From Prostheceraeus crozeri (lineage: Eukaryota > Platyhelminthes > Polycladida > Euryleptidae): a stretch of 64,000 nt of DNA. This document shows positions 29,601-41,600 of this stretch, in pieces. A program made the translations under genes and the position numbers. Under the pieces are notes generated by a model, which worked only from the letters and a program-made list of their open reading frames with translations, was not told the origin of the DNA and did not search any database. The first letter of the stretch is position 1, and each line of letters begins with the position of its first letter. The stretch is taken from the NCBI GenBank assembly GCA_907163375.1, contig CAJQUW010010273.1:558001-622000 (forward strand), read 5' to 3'.

Positions 29601-32600
29601 TTTCAACATGATGCGTTCTTCACATTCTACAACATCTTCATCAAATATTTTAAATTTATAATGAAATTTGTTTATTCGGTTTGAATAGATTTTTGTAACA
29701 TTTGCAATAGCCATTGATGTCCGATGCCGACTGTGTCCAAAACCGAGATGTGGATAGAATTAATTATCCAACCTCAATGTAAGACCTCTAGTAAAAGAGT
29801 GAAAACGATAGAAGTGTCTCCCGTGCCATTCACAGATAGTAAACTCATAAACTTTCTGACCCTTATTTTTCATAATAGAAGCATTGCCACTATTGAATGC
29901 CTTAATTATTCTATCTTCAACTGATGATCCATAATAATCTGATTCTAACTGATTCCATTCATAATTCCACTTTCCATCTGATGTTAAATTGTATGGGAAC
30001 TTGAATGCATTATTCATCGTTATTCCATCATGGGTGCGAGGAGTCAATACCATTTCTTCCAATTCATTCACATTCTGAATATTACTATCATAATAAATGC
30101 TGGAAACACCTACTTCCCATTCACCTTCTAGAAGTAATGGACGATTTAATTCTACTCGATAGTCTGATGGTTTATTATTGGGAAATTTGTTCATAGAATC
30201 ATTACTGGGTAAGTAAATTAGAAACGAATCCTTATTTTCACTTTCCATATCATTCACATTGGAAACATATATTTCCACAATTTTGCATTAATTCTTCATT
30301 CGAAAATGGAGTGTGATACTTGTCACAGCATCTTTATGAAAAGGAATCAACGCACCAGCATCGTCATAAATTGCAGTATCAATTTGTGGTATACAGTTTG
30401 ATTTCAAGTTTGTATAATGCACTTTCTTGAAAGTATGCTCAGATAGAGTACTATTGCTTTTTGGTTGGTAGGGTATCATTGCTAGAAGTGGAGCTTCAAC
30501 ATCTCCCACACGTACATCTTCACCAATATTGGAATATATCTGAAAATAGTTAATACGACGCGATAACGATATGCTCGCGCTAGCTTTTGTTACAGTACCA
30601 CTTTTAAAAGTATTTTGATCAAATCCCATAATGTCCATTAGGGTATTGTCCATAATCAGCTCAATATTTTTCCCACTTGCACTAAGAGACAGAACACCTT
30701 TTTCAGAAAAAGAAATATGCTGTTCATTAATCACTTCATTCTCATTGTGAGAGCTGGCACAGCAAGTACAAGTTACAGTTACATTTACTTCCGGCGGCTC
30801 ATTACATGGTAAGCAACACATCTGCTTCACACTAATAGTCTGAGAACATGTATTTCTTTGGAGGAGTTCTTCTACGTCGTTCTCTTCCCCTTGTTTGCTT
30901 GATGGGTGTGGGAGGGGATTTATATGGTGATCTCTTAAACCAATTCCTTGGCATTTTCATTTCACTCTTAACCGGTGAAGTAGATGAAGTAGTATCAACT
31001 GCTGAAATAGAATCAAGTTCTTTCAATGTTTCATTATTCAAAGCAAATTTTGGAACATTGTGCTTTTTCAATAGTTTAAGAAAGTAAGACCAACCAGGTG
31101 GGACATAGCCTTGACGGCGCTTTCTGCGTGTTGCATACTGAATCAAGTCTTCATAACGTGAAGCGTTAATAATTTCATTTTCATCTGAAATGACTTCGCC
31201 TCTATCATTCACAGTGAGATATGGTTCAATGCTGTTGAAAAGGGACATTACATGTGCGCGAGAGGCTAAAGGTGTAGCAGTCGAAACAGAGTCACGCATC
31301 TTATTCTTCAAACTTTTTAATTCTTCGACAGGCTCCGATTGTAATAATACAGCACGATGTGGATCTTTGATATGCGCATTTTGCTGATAATTTAATTCAT
31401 TCTTATAAATTTGATTTGCCAGAGGTTGCTTTACTTGCTGCATGGCAGTCAATTGTACATATTCATCCTGAGGAATAACAACCATGCGAGAATAAGAACT
31501 CATAGTTTGTAGATAATCATAGGCTCTTTCAAAATATCCCTTCGAAATCTAAATTCTTCCGGACACTCCTGTGTAAAATCAATAAATAAGCATCCGTGTG
31601 GTTTTTCAGTTGCTGCTTGAAAAATTTCAATTAAGGCTTTTGAACCTCTTGGCGCAACTTGTCGCGCTAAAATTTCAAATTGACTTCTATCTCGTGGATT
31701 CTTAAAGATAGCGTAATAGTGTGTATTCAGGTTTCGTGTGCGGGCTTCTTTCCCATCAGGAAACAAATTTTGCGCGATATAGATTATGAAGCATCTTTTA
31801 TGGTGTGCTGCGCGAGTGAACATATCTGTAACATCTTTAGAATTCTTGCTTTCCTTCAATAGATCATCCAATACAACGACATCGTTGGACTCTATCTTAT
31901 CAGCTCCAATAATTCCTTCATTTCGAATAAAGTTACGACGTTGTAATTCCTGAAAGAGTGACGGTTGATAAATACCATAACACTAAATCACTCGATTGAT
32001 AGGTTCCCTAAACAACTCTTTTCTTTTATCTAGCAAATTCAGAGTGAAAACAGTTTTACCTGCATGGGATGGACCTGATACAGTCAGAACTTTATCACAT
32101 TGAAGTCTGAAATCCATTTTAATACTTTGGGATTCAATATTTGCATAATTAACGCTTAGGATTAAAGATCCTACCCAATTGGTCACCTACTACAGGAGCT
32201 AACAGCGGAAGTAACACTGAAAGGAAACCGCCCTTTTGTGTTAGAGTTTTCCTCTTTCTTTGAAGGGTAACTTTAGGATTGGAGATGAATCGCAATTTCG
32301 TAGTATGTCGCTTAAGTAACTTTCGTTGTTGTGGTGATAATTTCTTTGTCCTCAAACTTCTCACATGAGAAACAATTTCTCGAATAAATTTATCATTAGC
32401 ATGTCGTATAGCATAGCATCGCTGATTTCCCTTCATTCGTTGAAGAGCTCGAATGGCCTCAGAAAATTTTGAAGACTTTCGAATTTTGCGTTTCGCCATT
32501 TTTCTCTTAACCATTGCTACAACTTGATTTTTCCACATTTGCATAGGTGCTAACTCTAATGACAGAAGTGACACTCAAAATGAGCTATATCACAGTGACT

Positions 32601-35600
32601 GCATTGACAAAGTTGAATACAGTATCGTATGAAACAGCGTTGACAAAAAGCATGCTTACATCTCTTAAAGATGCGTTTTTCACTTCCATACTTTCGCTTA
32701 CATACATCGCACATATTTTCACTCTTGCTAACAACTTCTAAAGCAAGTCTTTTTGAAGATATGAACTTGCTAGCCTTTTCTAAATAATAGACACGTGCAG
32801 AAGGAATATACTTCGAGAGTAAACAGACACAACTCGAAAACCAATTGTGCTACGATCAAGTACCATTGCATCTTTACGTTTCTTTTATACAAAGTTGAAT
32901 GTGAATATGTGAAATCGCTTCAATCACTAAACTGCTACCATGATGGTTAAATGCATCAAGACGTTGAGCAATTTTTCCTGTCTTTCAAAAAATTCTTCGG
33001 GATTATCTGCAACTTCTATCGAATAATAAGCAAAGTGGAAGAAACGATATTCTACCTCTTCTTTCCCAAATGGCTGAAATGAATTTTTGCAACTAATCTC
33101 GCCATTACAATTCTATTAGAAAACGTATCCATTAACTTCAAAGATAGAGTGCTAGTATCACCAATAACTGATTTGATGTTGATCTCATCTTTATGAAAAG
33201 TTATCACATCATCTTGAACAGCTCCCTTTAAGCCTTGTCTATGAAAACTTAATGTTCCACAATCATTTGAGAAAGACATTATCATCCTTCATCTATCCCA
33301 CCCGTTGTATGAAAATAACAAATCTCTTCATAAAGCATTTATTAAACGACTTTAACAAGCATGCATTACAAATTTTGGGTTTGTAACATAAAATAGATAC
33401 AGTTGGTAGCTATCATATAAAGAGCAATGATGACCAAACATAACTTTAGCGGTGTTGAGATATGGAGGAAAAAAGCATTGATTATGAATGTAGCGACTAC
33501 AACGAACATTTAAAATAGGAACACTCAATTCCTTAAAACGTTTAGTGACTTCATGATAGTGTTGATTAACTCTACTATCCCAAGGTGGAAGTAGTATATC
33601 ATTAATGATTAGATTTGGAAGTAGTTTCTTCTCCTTAGTAGGATCATTGCAAAAGATACATACAACATTAAAAGCTGCTAACCATCTTTTAAAGTCAATA
33701 AGAAGAGCACATTTATCAGAAAAGCCATAGTCTTGCAAGTATTGCTGCTTAAGTCCATGGATGTGTTTTCTCGCCCAGCTATCAGCGTTAGGATCACACT
33801 TGGCATGTTGATGGTAGACACTAACAATTTGATACGACCAATTGTCCATAGCAATAGCACTGAGCTCCTGTACAGGTTCACCCTCACAATCCATAAAAAT
33901 GAGGATAGATGACTAAAAAGGAAATTACAAATTTTTACTTATCTGATGAAGAGTCCTATAACATATTACAAAATGATGAAGTACATCGATGCTGTTCACG
34001 ACAAAATACACAAATAACATGATGGCAGCGAAGAAGCAAAATGTATCTGATAAGCCCACGTCTTCGACACTCAAAGCACATGAGCGAATTGTCATAAGGT
34101 AGAGATAGGTAAGGACTACTGATTCTCCTTATTTGCCTTGCGTTTAGCGGGAGCATTCTTCTCTGACTTGCGCTTTGCACCGCTCTCGTTGAGGACTTGA
34201 TCAATAATGTCATGAACGTCTGGTTGCTTTGGTATATATAGGATGGATTGGGCATGCATCGATATAGAGGCTAATTTGTTGTTCTGGTGATAGCCTTAAT
34301 ATATTCCACTGATAGCAAAACCAATATTCCAAGTGCCTTCTGCGAGGTCTTCACATCTGATGGGTGTCACTTCATCTCCTTCCTTTTTTTAGTATGAGCA
34401 CCAATGCGATAGTGGTAAAGAAAGCTTTTTACCATCCCATATCTTTCTATATGGAGTATCATTGTCGTCTCTCGCCTTCCATTCCTTGCTAAGGGGAGTA
34501 GGGATGTCCATATTTAATATTGCAAACTCTTCAATAATATCGAGTTGGCGACGACTGTATGGATTCACAGGAATGACTACGTAGACCCCATACTGATTGT
34601 TCAATATCTTCACTTCAGTGGAAGGAATCATTCTCGTTTGCAATACTATACTATGATCGTAATAACGTATGGCTTGTCTAAATTTACGCTGTAGTGGGGC
34701 AGGATTATGTACCTTTGTTGTCTCTTCTACTGACCTCAACATAAGACGATCTGATTGTAGAGATCCTTGTAACGTCTGAACATTATCTTGTACTGTAAAT
34801 GTAGTAGATGTAGTAGATGCGAGAAAATAAGAGATGCTATTAAGTTAACACTCAAGGAAGGAGAGGAAGGAAGGTTCCGACTTACCATTTCATATGGATA
34901 ATATAATAGGAATGTAGAGGGAAAACGTGCGTCCGACACATGTGCGACTCAAAGATAGATTGATTGTCACTCTGAAAACCTCATTACTTATAGAGAAATT
35001 CTGGATTCTGATTGGATGTGCTCCTCATTGGCCAATGACATCAAGCTGAATCCAAATCTGGTCTTAGTTTTCTCGTCCGATGCTTCGTTCGCCCGCTGGA
35101 GCCCAAAACACAAAACGCCAATTCTTTGCGTCGTGGAATTACAACACTTACATATTACTCAAAAGTATTGAATGTTTTCAGTATGTTCGTTTATCTTCAA
35201 ATTTGGACTGAAATTTTATCATGATATGAAGTTTTCAGTGTGGTAGTTACAGGTCATTTCTCGCTATAATTCGGACAAACGAGTCATTTTTGTGATAATG
35301 TCGTGGAATTACTCAATTTACCATAAAATTTACGATCGAATGTTTGAGATAAATTTCCTACGAATGAGAATGTCTTTATGATCTAATACTTGCTGAGGGT
35401 TTTGAGGAAGTTTCACCAGTGAATAAAAAACAGTCGCTTTTTAGTAAATATTTCCCAAGGATAAGACAAGTATAAAAACATTTTGTCGTAGAATTACACG
35501 AATAATGTCGTGGAATTACACGTACGATCATGTCAAATTATGTAAGTAAAATCCGCATTCCAATGATAATCTTTACTTGCTCAGTGCATTCAAGGCACTC

Positions 35601-38600
35601 AGGAGTGCTGTTACAAGTCATTTCGCGCAATACTTTGGACGAGCAAGTCATTTTTATGAAAATGTCGTGGAATTACTAAATTTACCACAAAATTCACGAT
35701 CGAATGTTGAAGATAAATTTGCTGTGAATTGAAATACCCTTATGTTCTAGGAATCGCTGAGATTTTGAAGAAGCTTTACGATAATATAAAAAGCAGTCGC
35801 TTCTTGATAAATGTTTCACAATGATTTAATATAATTGTAAAAACATTTTGTCATGGAATTACACGAATGACGTCGAATCTTGAATACAAAACTAAACTAC
35901 AAAAAATAATCTATATTCTCTTCCTATGTTGAGGAAGCTCAGGAACATCAAAATTGACGGTAAGTTCATGAATAAAACAAGTCATCGACGTTCTTTAGAT
36001 CTTTCTTTGACAAGTAATATTTCAGATGTCTCGCAGTCGATGTCGACCCTTCGACGATTGGATCCTCAACACGTGACAATATCGCACCAGTTGCAACCAC
36101 CTGGATGTCTTCTTTTTCTGGGAAGATGAACCTAAAAAATATAGCATTTGTAGGTAGTACGGTAACATCAGAATGTCAATCACGCTTATTTGTTTTTTCC
36201 AACAATTTTCAAAAAGCTGATTTCCATGTAGTTCGAAGAGACGGATCGAACAATGCCCGGATACCAGGAATCGTCGAAGATCGCAGTTATCCAGTCATTT
36301 GGACTTAAAGAAACATGACTTGTGGCCTGCATTTCAGGGTCTTGAGAATCACGTAGGGCTGAGCTAGCATCTGTAGCCTTGATTCTGAGTAGCTCAGACT
36401 TGCAATCATCGTTTTTCGCTATCTCCACCAGACCTGCATCACGATATCTTGCGCAAAGAATGTATTGCAAGTTCTTTATCTCACTGACACCTTCAACCAA
36501 TCGTTGCAAGTCAGGTCGCACGTCTTCGATTTCGGCTGAAGATATCTCAGAGTGAATATCTCTAGTGAGGCTATAGCTATAGTGAGGCTGAAGATATCAA
36601 GTGATTTTTGTGTCAGAATTCTGGACGATGGCACAAAACTGCGAAGCATTTCTAGCTACAGATCGACGAGAACCAACTGCCCTGCAAACCACGGATTTCA
36701 CTAATCCTCCAACTCCGTCAACCACTCCCTTGCCGTGAGAAGTTGGGAAGAAATTCCAATCACCAAGAAGTTCATGTTCTTTCAGAAGTTGGGTAAAAAG
36801 AAATCCAAAATCTTTGCTTAAATTGGGAAGCAGCCCCATCGCTAAAGAACGATGCTGTTGAAATGCACGAATGTTTTTTCAGCCAATTTAGAAGGAATCT
36901 CACATACACGTACACAGTGAACTTTGTATGTTCTGCAACATCGCTGACCAATGCAAACGACTGTGTTTTATCTTTCAACCAGACAAATCCAGTGAAGATC
37001 GATATTTACTTGCTATTAGTGAAGTGAAATTGTTGTGTTGCGTCCTGTTCTTGCACTAGATAGTTTTGTGCAAAATCTACTTGAACGATTGCCATTTCTG
37101 GTGAGATATTGGACTTAAGCCCGAGAAACAACTTATCCTGACTCCATTTCGTAAAGCAATGCTTCTTAAAAGAAGGCAGCATATCCAGCAAGTGATCGAG
37201 GACATCATTGTAAGTCCAATCAGCAACTGTCACCTTTTCAGAATCATCCTACATTTCGAAGGGCTGGGTTATCGTGTCAAGTTTCTCAAGCATGATGTTA
37301 TTTCTCACAGATTGGACGCAATCGCATGGCTTCATCATACAAACTGTGTCATTGATGTCACAGACAATCATTTCGAGCGACTCTTGTGTTTTTTGGATAC
37401 TTCGATTCTGCGATCTCATTCAGGACATTCAGAAAAGTTTGAAAAGTGTGATGTTGTTTACAAACACAGACGTTGTGTGGAAGCTTGGAGTTCAGCTTGA
37501 CATATGATGGTCTCAAGCTCGCGAATTTAGAAAATGAAATGCTGGTTTCAGTCTCGATCAAGAACAAACGATGAGCCTCCTTCAGCGTCATCAACAAAAA
37601 CCTTCGAGCTACAAGAGTTCCCTCCTTAGTTTTCACGTCTTTTTTCTGAGGAGATTGCCAGGAAGGTAAATCCGAATTATAAAACTTCAATACTTTTGCG
37701 ATAGTGTCATCTAGAAGTCTAGATAAAGGTCGAGAAAATGCCTGGTCCCTGTCATCACTAATCAAACCAGTCTGTTTTGCCAAATGCTGGATGATACAGC
37801 TTTCCTCTTGGCTACAAAAAATGGGAGCAATGATTATGATATCATAGCCCAGCATGAGCTTCCCATGAATTTATATACAATACAATACGCTAAGCGACAT
37901 AGAACGCTTTGATCGCCCGGTTAGAGATAGAGAGGTAGGCCCTACTACGTCTTGAATACCCCATACACTAGGCCTACGCTACAATTTTGTTCTTAAGCTT
38001 ACAAAAGAGGGACAGATACTAGAGATGGTCCCTACATGTAGCTAATTCATTTAATCCTGTAGGACTTCTTAGCATCGAGCTAGTGTTGATTCAATTACGA
38101 TGCAGTATTTGGCCCAACAAAACGTGCGTATATAGGCCTACCGTGAAAAATACTTATTTGTGATGTCAACGATCTCGCTTTATGGACTGAATTTGATACC
38201 AGTCATTGCAACTTACCTTCTGTTCTTGGCAATGCTACCTTGACTCTTGATACTGCTCGGCTAAGTGCATGGTTGGATGTATGCGACTCCGCCCGTGCGT
38301 CTCCCTCTTGACATCGTTGGCGATGACGCACTACGCATGTTCTGTTCTTCATGCGATGATCCACCAGTTGTTGAGTGGACATCTTCTGGCGGTCCTTTGC
38401 CTTACGCGCACGATCCTCCACCTTTCTGTTTTCCTTATTCTTCTGCTCGTAGGCCTTTCTTCTGTCATATCCAGCCGCATAAATCTTCCTTCTACCCATA
38501 CCGAAAGAAATAGCGAAATGCAATTCGGATTGCCTCCTTGATTTGAAAATTAGAGGAAACGGCATTTGATTGGCTCATCGTTGTCATCGATCAATTATTT

Positions 38601-41600
38601 CGCTACTTTAGACGATTTAGATAACTTGCTCGTGCTTCTGATAACTTCATTGTAAGTAACACTGATATCAAATTGAAAAATTTCTTCTGGTGATTGATTT
38701 TAGAGATTTTCATTATGTCGTGGAATTACAGTAATTCCACGACATAAATATTTTGTCGTGGAATTACACAATTGAAATCGATTTTTCCATGCTCTATGGA
38801 AATCGATAGCAACTTCGATACCGAAAATCATTGCAAGCCATGTTTGGCAATATCATATTAGTGGATGGCTGGAATATATTGGGAATGCTCTGAGCTAGAA
38901 AAACTTTATGCTCAAATTATGTCGTGGAATTACAAAACAAATCACCAGAAACAGAGGCCTCGGGTATCATCATGTTTTGAAAGTGTGATAAATGAACGTT
39001 TCAGAGAGTCTATTGGTGTCATATTCCTCACTGAAAAATTATACATTGTTGTCAAATACTTTTTCTTCCATACAAATTGGCCGGTGTGAGAAGATAGTGA
39101 AATTCCCGTGAAATAAGAAAATATGTTGTCAATTGAATGAAGGCGTTGTATATCAAAAATTTGTCAGTGAGATTGAAAACCCAATCAGTTTTCCAAACTT
39201 CAAATCAATACCTACAACACTGTAGGCATCAAAACATGTGTAGTTCAACTTAAAATTTTCATCTTGAGGCTAACCGTTAGAAAGAATTGGCGAAAACTGA
39301 AACTCTGACGGCTCTACAACATGGCCAAAACTCTTAATGTCACTCCCAAGCCTCAGCCAAGGAAGATAGGGCCAAACTGTGCTTTCCAATCAATTTGTAG
39401 CACTCTTAGCTTTCAAACGAGCTATCGTACGACTCTACCATTTCTAGAACCAAAGTTGGAAGATCGCTGCCGAGGGGGGGGGGGGCGAAGTTCTTCGTTG
39501 TTTGGGCTACGACTTTGAAAACAAATCCACTAGCACCAAAATGGGCCAAAAAGTCCAAATCCGCCGTCCATTTTCACGTACGAGGCTTCGTTTTGCCGCT
39601 ACAGCCAGTTTCTCGCTCAAAAACACGCAAAAACACACCTACACCCAAGAAACACAACATGTCGACGCAGAATTTCATCAGGAAACCAAATCTAAACACA
39701 AAATAACCCTAAAACCAATCCTACACACCAAAAACAAAGACCGCCACCCAAGAACAACTACGACGGTCGACCAAGACGCACCTGGCCGGTCGACCCAGAA
39801 CCACACCAACCCAACTCTCGCTCCAGAGGGGGGACGCTGTGCGCAGTTGGGAGGATTCCTTACTACTTTTACCGACATAGCCACTCTTACAACTTTTTCA
39901 CTACACAGTAGGAGCGTTACAGGAGAGAACTACGCTATTAAGTTTCATAATTACAGGGCACAAATCTGAAGAGTTCGCATGGATAACACAATTCCATATA
40001 GCTGATCTTCCTTCCTCTTAAGTATTCGACATTCGCAAGATCATTCTCTTATCGCGCAACGTACTATCTAATCAGGTCATCGCTGAAGGATATCCTGAAC
40101 AAAAGCCAGTTCATGCACAAAATCTAAAACGATCGGTTTGTACTTCTGAAGCATCGTGAAGGCAGTGTTTACCACTGTTTCACCATAGCAAACCCCAAAT
40201 TGCGCTGATGATCGCGATTGATTGAAAACACAGATCGATCATGATGAATTGAGACCTCTGATACTGTCTCAGACGCAAGATTTTTAAAGTTGGTGACTAA
40301 ATGTCGAAGTCAATTCGTGGTGTATTTGCAAGCTGTTTTTTTGTTTCGTTAATCAAAAGCCATTATGCTGATCAAATTAAAGTGTCAATTTGCGCTTACA
40401 TACTTTTTGCTTTTTATAATTTAGTGAGTAAATTTTTAAGCAAAACCTGGAAAATAACCTGGTCCGTCTGTGATGAAATCAATGCCATACAAAATTTCTT
40501 GACTTGAGTTACACTGTACAGAAATCGCATCTCTAAGTGATTAAACTGATGCAGGTGACAACCCCATAAAGCACTTGGAACACCCGGTATTATAGTAAAA
40601 TTGTAACTACAAGATATGCAGATAAACAGTTACAAAGCAGTAGAAGCTAATAACTCACTCCTTTTTCAGATGCTGGTAATTGTAACTCTTTTCCATCCTG
40701 ATTCGTGATGTTGAGATTGATATCCTTCTTGTGGAATTTGTCATCTGAAATTGAGTTTGCCATCATCGACAACTAAACTCACTTTTGAACATTAACTTCG
40801 ATTGCACTTAAGACAGACAACTCAATTATCAAGTTAATCTGAATTGAACTACTGCCACCACAATTTGTCGACTAAAGCAAAAAAAATACGTGTCCTTGAA
40901 GCCTATGGCCATGGTACAAGAAAATTTACAAGACTAAAGCGAAGCTTCATACGAAATCGTGTTCATCGGCAGCTACTGCAAGATAACTCCCCTCGCTTCA
41001 GCTTCAATGTTCGAGAAGCCGTTCGATACCTCCTGCAGCTTCCCAATTATCATTTAGCGCAATGACACACGAGTACTCATCAGAGTCATTTTTCTTCCAG
41101 TCTTCTCACAACTTTAAGAAGACAGTTAGATATCTTCCAATGGTTGACATGAAAACCGTTGCATCAGATTGATTTCAAATTTGGAATGTGAACGCATCAC
41201 ATTCATTTTCAAAGACCTTTTTCCGATAAACTTATCACATCAAATTTGAAATTAAATCATTAATAGACGGCTTAGACATTCAACCAAAAAATTATGATTT
41301 TGATGAATATGTGTCTCTGAACTAAAATTTACATGCTCAACTGCATTACTAATCTCAGTTTTCTTCACCTTCTGCCCTCGCAGCTAGATATTCAGCAGCT
41401 CGTCTCACAACCCTCATTTCGTCCAGCAATTTATCTCGCTGATTTTCCTGATGAACATTTTCGTCGGATGAAGAGCTCATACTGATCAGCAATAATTGAG
41501 CATTGTTCTATAACAGAAATTAATAGTTCAGTAATTGGAAGCAGAGGTGCCTATTCTACAATGAGCAGTTTCCTCACCTTGATGCCCTGATCATTAAGAG

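Larger units (their letters stand above)
35116..39292 (-). mobile_element. TIR DNA transposon with Sola-like transposase, inserted in Polinton TIR
   Basis: Perfect 12-bp TIRs, CGCCAATTCTTT and its complement, are flanked by AAAA on both sides. The opposite Polinton arm shows the empty site (ACACAAAACT), so the 4-bp duplication is secure. The motif GTCGTGGAATTAC is iterated about ten times near both ends (35.13-35.86 kb and 38.71-38.93 kb), as expected for transposase-binding sites. Minus-strand frames encode an uncharacterised transposase-like protein. A 4-bp duplication and a D-D-D-like order fit the Sola superfamily, but that name is tentative. The copy looks inactive. The insertion is younger than the Polinton. 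Confidence 0.85.
19706..39867. mobile_element. Polinton (Maverick), full length end to end, broken
   Basis: The ends are AGTAGTAAGGAAT and its complement, flanked by the 6-bp direct repeat TTTACC (19700-19705 and 39868-39873). AG-starting long TIRs and a 6-bp target duplication are Polinton hallmarks. The span is 20.2 kb, of which 4.2 kb is a later transposon at 35116-39292. Recognised parts: zinc-finger ORFs, protein-primed DNA polymerase B (plus strand), packaging ATPase, structural-type proteins, an exonuclease-like protein and RING-like proteins (mostly minus strand). Other standard Polinton genes were not recognised. The coding part is broken, with roughly ten interruptions over the recognised genes. 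The terminal arms differ by only a few percent by eye, suggesting a moderately young fossil. It fills a NUB1 intron. Confidence 0.93.

Noticed and set aside
39321-39969. Open frames of 65-155 residues rich in basic residues near 39.3-40.0 kb
   Set aside because: They read through the Polinton right terminal repeat and its flank. The same sequence inverted at the left end gives equivalent meaningless frames, so these are repeat translations.
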